This document shows positions 60,562-64,000 of a stretch of 64,000 bases of DNA, piece by piece. The stretch is from Chloroflexota bacterium. Its GTDB lineage: Bacteria > Chloroflexota > Anaerolineae > Caldilineales > Caldilineaceae. Under the pieces are notes generated by a model. That model saw only the letters and a program-made list of their open reading frames with translations. It was not told the DNA's origin and did no database searches. How positions within the stretch are numbered: the first letter of the stretch is position 1; each line of letters starts with the position of its first letter. The stretch is from positions 47,738 through 111,737 of the forward strand of contig JAGWYN010000012.1 of assembly GCA_018969295.1 (NCBI GenBank), given 5' to 3'. Position numbers and translations under genes: made by a program.

Positions 60562-61926
60562 TCAGTCCCCGGCAGAGACTGGAATTTGCACAAACGGATT
60601 CAAACTGCCGTTCCTGTGCTCAAGCACATAGCAGTCCCCTCGGTCTCCAGCCAACGGCAAGGTCAGGTCAAGAAACCAACCGCCCGGCTCGCCACGAACT
60701 GCAGCGCCAGGAGGCCAGCTGCGGAAGGTTTCAGCCACACACGTCTTGTTTCCATCCAACGTCCCCTGATACAGAAACAGGGACTTTGCACCAACCGGCG
60801 GGCTGCCGCCGCACAGGTGCACGCGGTATACACCGCCACCTCGCACCGAGAAATAGCCGGTTTCTCCCTCAAAAGGTTTCGTGCTGAACTCACGCGTCAC
60901 TGGGGTGGGCGAGCTTGCCGTGGCGTAGGTGATCGTGTAGTCGGAACCCGCAGCGGCGCAGGTCGCTTCCCAAAACGCCGCCTGCACAGGCTCTCCACCG
61001 ACGCTGACCGTTCTGGTGGGCAGCGGCGTGGCCACACCGCCGCTGCGGGCCAGCGTAAAGGTCACCGCTTCGGTGACACCACAGGCACCCAAGAGACGCT
61101 CACCGCCGGCAAAGATGCTGCCGCCCAGCGCCCAGATCGTCCCGTTGGGTGCCTCGGAGCCGATGCTGATCTCCTCGCCGTCAGCGCACAGCAACTCGTC
61201 GCCAGGAAACCCCCCGCCAAAGTCGACTGCCTCCCCCAATGCCCCGATCGGCCTGGCCGGCGAACAGACAAACGGGGCGCAGGCTGCCTCCCCCTCGACG
61301 GCAGCTGGCTGCCGCGGCAGCCAAAGCCCGCGACCGGCGTAGATCGTGTCGTCGGGCAGGCAGTTTGCCTGGCGAATCGACGCCACCGACGCGCCCACCC
61401 CGGCTGCCAGGGTCGACAAGGTGTCGCCGGGCTGAACCACAAAAACCACCCACCCTGTCGGCGCAGCACAGCGTGTCGGTTCGGGCGTCTGCGTTGCCGT
61501 CGGGGGCGGCGCCACCGGCAACAAAAGCGTCTGGCCTACATAGATGGTGGTCTCTGCCAGGCAGTTTGCCTGCATCAACGCAGACACACTTGCGCCGCTG
61601 GCCACCTCCAGCCGCGAAAGCGTGTCGCCCTCCGCCACGGTGTACAGGACCCAGCCCGCCGGCGCCGGACAGCCGGTTGCTGTGGCCGTCACCGAGAGGG
61701 TGGCTGTGGCTGTCACCGAGAGAGTGGCCGAAAGCACCGGGGTGGGGGGGATCGCTGTGCCCGCAGGCGTCCAGGTCGCCGCAGCAGCCTGGACAGCCGT
61801 TGCCGGCGCAGGCCGTGCCGTCGGAACCGGCGCAGGGGTGGGCTCTGGGTCGCCGCACCCCCCCAGCAGCAGCACAAGGCACAGCCCAAGGCTGTGCAGC
61901 CACCGTGCAACAGTCGAATCGTTCAT
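60562..61926 (-). CDS. Lipoprotein with two LysM domains
   Basis: 454 residues from the ATG at 61926. A GGAGG site precedes it and it overlaps the upstream stop codon (ATGA). The signal ends at LLLGGC. A Thr/Pro/Ala stalk follows, part of which is encoded by a roughly 24-bp tandem duplication near 61680-61727. Two LysM repeats (near 92-130 and 157-200) each read YTVAEGDTLS... or FVVQPGDTLS..., end in NCL..TIY.G..L.LP and carry a Cys pair typical of this subgroup. The C-terminal 250 residues have Cys-rich beta structure with no recognised domain. LysM binds N-acetylglucosamine-containing glycans, so the protein is probably anchored outside the membrane on the cell wall. Confidence 0.85.
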   Translation of the reverse strand: MNDSTVARWLHSLGLCLVLLLGGCGDPEPTPAPVPTARPAPATAVQAAAATWTPAGTAIPPTPVLSATLSVTATATLSVTATATGCPAPAGWVLYTVAEGDTLSRLEVASGASVSALMQANCLAETTIYVGQTLLLPVAPPPTATQTPEPTRCAAPTGWVVFVVQPGDTLSTLAAGVGASVASIRQANCLPDDTIYAGRGLWLPRQPAAVEGEAACAPFVCSPARPIGALGEAVDFGGGFPGDELLCADGEEISIGSEAPNGTIWALGGSIFAGGERLLGACGVTEAVTFTLARSGGVATPLPTRTVSVGGEPVQAAFWEATCAAAGSDYTITYATASSPTPVTREFSTKPFEGETGYFSVRGGGVYRVHLCGGSPPVGAKSLFLYQGTLDGNKTCVAETFRSWPPGAAVRGEPGGWFLDLTLPLAGDRGDCYVLEHRNGSLNPFVQIPVSAGD

Positions 61927-63692
61927 GGCTGTTCCTCCTCCCCCACACAAAACCGCCCCATCTCTTCCTGGGAGGCGCGCCAGCGTTCGAGCTTTGCCGC
62001 CGGAACGACGGATGTTCCAGCGCGCTGCCTGCTGCCATTTGCCAGCGCAGCCCCATACCCCTCTGCTGCAGCACAAAAATCGCCCAGCTCCTTGTCGGCG
62101 GCCGCCACGCAGCCCCAGGCCTCCGCTGCCGTGCGCACATCCTGCTGCACACCCGCCTGCTCCAGAAGGTTGACCGTCTGCTGGCAATTGTGCCGCATCG
62201 CCCCCCAGTCGCTGCGGAGCTGTGCCAACTGCCCCAGGTAGCCGTAGGCAAGTGCTGCGACTGCTTTGAGCCCTGCAGCCTGGTTGGCTGCCAACATTTC
62301 GGTCACTCTTTTGAGGTGTGCCTCAGCCTCTGCCACCGACCAGCCGGGCAAGTTGGCGCTCCCGCCCAGCCAGTGTGCGATGCCGATGCCCAGCGCTGCT
62401 TTGGCCGGGACCCAGGCAGCAGGGGGCTGGTCGGCAGCCGCCAACGCCAGCGTAAAAGCCTGGGTGGCCTTTCCCAAACCGTCTGGGGAGATCCCCAGCA
62501 GATTGACGCCCGGCTGGTCGTAGATCTTGGCCTGTTCCAGCGCCACAATGCCCAGCCCAAGATAGGCCCGGCTGTACTCCGGATTGTGCTCCACAGCAGC
62601 CCGAAACGCCTGCTCGGCCTCGGCCAGCCTGACCGCACGCTCCGGGTCGGCCGGCAGCGCCTGACGCACCCGGGCCGCTCCCAGCAGCATCTCTGCCACA
62701 GCCAGCCCGGCGGCATCTTGTTCTTCCTCGTTTTGCCTGGCTGACCGCCCAAAATGGTAGGCGGCATCCTCGTACTCTTCCTGAAAATAAAAGCCTAGAC
62801 CGGCGATTGTCTGCCCCAGCACAGCCAGCCGGGCGCCGAGCACGCGATCGATCTGCCCCAGATCTTCGTTTGTCAGCGTGTCGCAGTCCAACTGGGGCGG
62901 CAGCTCAAACTCGATCGGCAACCCCAGTTGGTTGGGACCTGCCAATTCGCCGCCGTACTCAAAACCACGCACCGTCCCCGGCACATAAAAGGCCGGCTGA
63001 ACCGTGTAGCGGGAGGCCGAGGCCGTCATCACCCCATAGACCACGACCGTCGCCCCGAGCTGTTCCGCCAGCTGCGGCACTGTTTTTTCATCGACCACCC
63101 CGATTGTGGCGGGCCCGCGGAAATCCGAGATGATTCGCTCCTGCGCCACCCCGGCCGGCTGGCGCAGGGTTTCCTCGAGGAGCTGATTGACCCGCTCGGC
63201 CACGCAGGTTTTTGGGCTGTTCCCGACAACCGGAAACTCAGCCAGAGCCAGGTTGAAGGTGCCGAACGCAGACATCGGCACGAGCGGTTCTGGGGGCATG
63301 GCGAGCCACCCGTACACGGCGAGCAGCAGCAGAACCACCGCACCGGCGGCGGCCAGCAGCCAGCGCAGCCAGTCCACCGGGTCCCGAGGGGCTTTTTCGT
63401 AGGCGAGCGCTGCATCCAGCAGCGGCTGGCGCTGTTCGTCGTAATGGCCCGCAGCCACTGCTGCGACCTGGCCGACTTTGCCCTCACGGGCCGCCTGCGT
63501 CAGCACCGCCGTCCAGACCTGCACCGGCGCTCCCCTGAAATCAATCTGTGCGCTGTCGAGTTCAGCGTCGTCCGCCACCATGCGAATGCTGTCGGGCTCT
63601 ACAAACAGACCGACCAGGATGGCGCGCAGTTGGCTAAACGCCTGCCTCCGGGTCAGGCGTGGGGTGGGAGCGGAACAAGAAGGGTCGACCAC
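61923..63692 (-). CDS. EAD1-like domain / transmembrane / TPR protein
   Basis: About 589 residues. Start shown is GTG at 63692 (VVDPSCSAP), which has AGGAG with 5 nt spacing; GTG codons at 63698 and 63713 are in frame too. Residues about 12-95 resemble the effector-associated domain EAD1: a small helical adaptor with RRQAFSQLRAIL, then VWTAVLTQAAREGKVG. A single membrane helix lies near 106-130. The middle (about 140-280) resembles a domain that measures nucleotide- or peptide-like ligands in other Chloroflexota proteins but was not identified. The C-terminal half (about 285-520) is helical TPR-like repeats (YLGLGIVALEQAKIY). EAD domains are known as adaptors that recruit effector enzymes in bacterial conflict and signalling systems, so this may be a membrane receptor scaffold. 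Confidence 0.6.
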   Translation of the reverse strand: MVDPSCSAPTPRLTRRQAFSQLRAILVGLFVEPDSIRMVADDAELDSAQIDFRGAPVQVWTAVLTQAAREGKVGQVAAVAAGHYDEQRQPLLDAALAYEKAPRDPVDWLRWLLAAAGAVVLLLLAVYGWLAMPPEPLVPMSAFGTFNLALAEFPVVGNSPKTCVAERVNQLLEETLRQPAGVAQERIISDFRGPATIGVVDEKTVPQLAEQLGATVVVYGVMTASASRYTVQPAFYVPGTVRGFEYGGELAGPNQLGLPIEFELPPQLDCDTLTNEDLGQIDRVLGARLAVLGQTIAGLGFYFQEEYEDAAYHFGRSARQNEEEQDAAGLAVAEMLLGAARVRQALPADPERAVRLAEAEQAFRAAVEHNPEYSRAYLGLGIVALEQAKIYDQPGVNLLGISPDGLGKATQAFTLALAAADQPPAAWVPAKAALGIGIAHWLGGSANLPGWSVAEAEAHLKRVTEMLAANQAAGLKAVAALAYGYLGQLAQLRSDWGAMRHNCQQTVNLLEQAGVQQDVRTAAEAWGCVAAADKELGDFCAAAEGYGAALANGSRQRAGTSVVPAAKLERWRASQEEMGRFCVGEEEQP

Positions 63693-63706
63693 CGTCACTC
63701 CTCTCT

Positions 63707-63758
63707 GGCTCACTGTTCTGGCTCACTGTTCTGGCTCACTGTTCTGGCTCACTGTGTC
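63707..63758. repeat. Four tandem 13-bp repeats
   Basis: The unit GGCTCACTGTTCT occurs three times exactly at 63707-63745 and a fourth time with changes at the end (63746-63758). It lies immediately upstream of, and partly within, the possible start region of the EAD-like gene. The 13-bp period does not keep a reading frame, which favours a DNA or RNA element over protein-coding repeats. Confidence 0.8.
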
Positions 63759-63776
63759 TGTGTCTGGGCGCGCATG

Positions 63777-63796
63777 TTCCGTTTTGTGAAACGGAA
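63777..63796. promoter_or_regulatory. 20-bp palindrome downstream of the EAD-operon promoter
   Basis: TTCCGTTT and AAACGGAA are perfect 8-bp arms around TGTG. The element lies about 10-30 bp downstream of the predicted transcription start, a position suited to an operator or a 5' leader hairpin. Confidence 0.55.
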
Positions 63797-63814
63797 GAGC
63801 GCCGTTCACTGCAC

Positions 63815-63843
63815 AGTATAGGCGCAGATGACGCCGAACACAA
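63815..63843 (-). promoter_or_regulatory. Candidate promoter for the EAD-LysM-protease operon
   Basis: On the minus strand TATACT (63815-63820) is a good -10 element. A weak -35 (TTGTGT, 63838-63843) lies 17 bp upstream. It sits between the LacI-family gene and the EAD-like gene. Confidence 0.45.
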
Positions 63844-63869
63844 CCAGGCCTCGGGGGGGCAGGCGGCTC

Positions 63870-64000
63870 TCAGCCGAGCGCCCGGCACGAACGCCGGACA
63901 ATCAACGACGTGCTCAGGTGGTAGGTGACCGGCTGGCTCTCCACACCGCTGGGGCCGGCGAGCCGACGCCGCATCAGATCCACCGCCAGGCGGGCCATTT
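63870..64000 (-). CDS. LacI/GalR-family transcriptional regulator, C-terminal end only
   Basis: The last 42 codons before the TGA at 63870 read RLAVDLMRRRLAGPSG, then VTYHLSTSLIVRRSC. This is the typical end of LacI-family effector-binding domains (helix, then a strand ending in L.VR.SC). The DNA-binding part lies outside the window. It is transcribed in the same direction as the EAD operon. It is a candidate, by family only, for binding the CG-centred palindromes near 54.7-54.8 kb. Confidence 0.75.
   Translation of the reverse strand, partial: MARLAVDLMRRRLAGPSGVESQPVTYHLSTSLIVRRSCRALG

Noticed and set aside
63707..63758. Possible CRISPR-like array
   Set aside because: Units are directly adjacent 13-mers without spacers and no cas genes are near.

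Overview
The window is GC-rich and carries genes almost only on the minus strand. I infer a Chloroflexota bacterium, probably Caldilinea/Anaerolineae-like. The evidence is indirect: solute-binding lipoproteins with a CGGG cleavage site followed by Ala/Glu/Pro repeat linkers, LysM lipoproteins with Thr/Pro-rich stalks, an EAD-like domain fused to TPRs, and extended Opp-type operons with Gfo/Idh oxidoreductases. No rRNA, tRNA, transposase or CRISPR array was seen.

Region 1 (1-35,947, minus strand) is a large biosynthetic operon. Reading 5' to 3' it encodes a secreted TAP-type alpha/beta hydrolase, a threonine-synthase-like PLP enzyme, a free-standing ACP-aminotransferase, a broken P-type ATPase fragment, and four giant modular proteins. 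The giants are AL-ACP-KS-AT-DH-KR-ACP; KS-AT-DH-cMT-ER-KR-ACP; KS-AT-KR-ACP-KS-AT-DH-ER-KR-ACP; and KS-AT-C-A..., which runs off the left edge. The last PKS module has no ACP before its condensation domain, while the small ACP-aminotransferase protein has exactly the missing domains. I infer a split version of the beta-amino-acyl module known from iturin/mycosubtilin and microcystin-type synthetases. The product would be a beta-amino, methyl-branched polyketide joined to one or more amino acids. Release domains are outside the window.

Region 2 (36,227-38,305, plus strand) is one divergent P-type ATPase that keeps the phosphorylation site but lacks the usual CPx metal motif and has TGR instead of TGE.

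Region 3 (38,302-54,910, minus strand) is one long probable operon behind a near-consensus promoter with several palindromes. It contains an Opp-type ABC importer (binding protein, two permeases, two ATPases), a GT-C-type membrane glycosyltransferase-like protein, three Gfo/Idh/MocA dehydrogenases, a P-loop kinase, a sulfotransferase, a sulfatase-fold hydrolase without the formylglycine motif, a PhyH-type dioxygenase and a TIM-barrel sugar isomerase. I infer uptake and remodelling of a sugar- or cyclitol-like compound.

Region 4 (54,911-58,934, minus strand) is a second ABC importer of the iron/polyamine/phosphonate type. Both importer operons have a perfect GC-rich hairpin directly after the binding-protein gene.

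Region 5 (59,181-63,692, minus strand) is a three-gene operon: an EAD-like/TM/TPR protein, a double-LysM lipoprotein and a metzincin-like protease. The right edge holds the C-terminal end of a LacI-family regulator.
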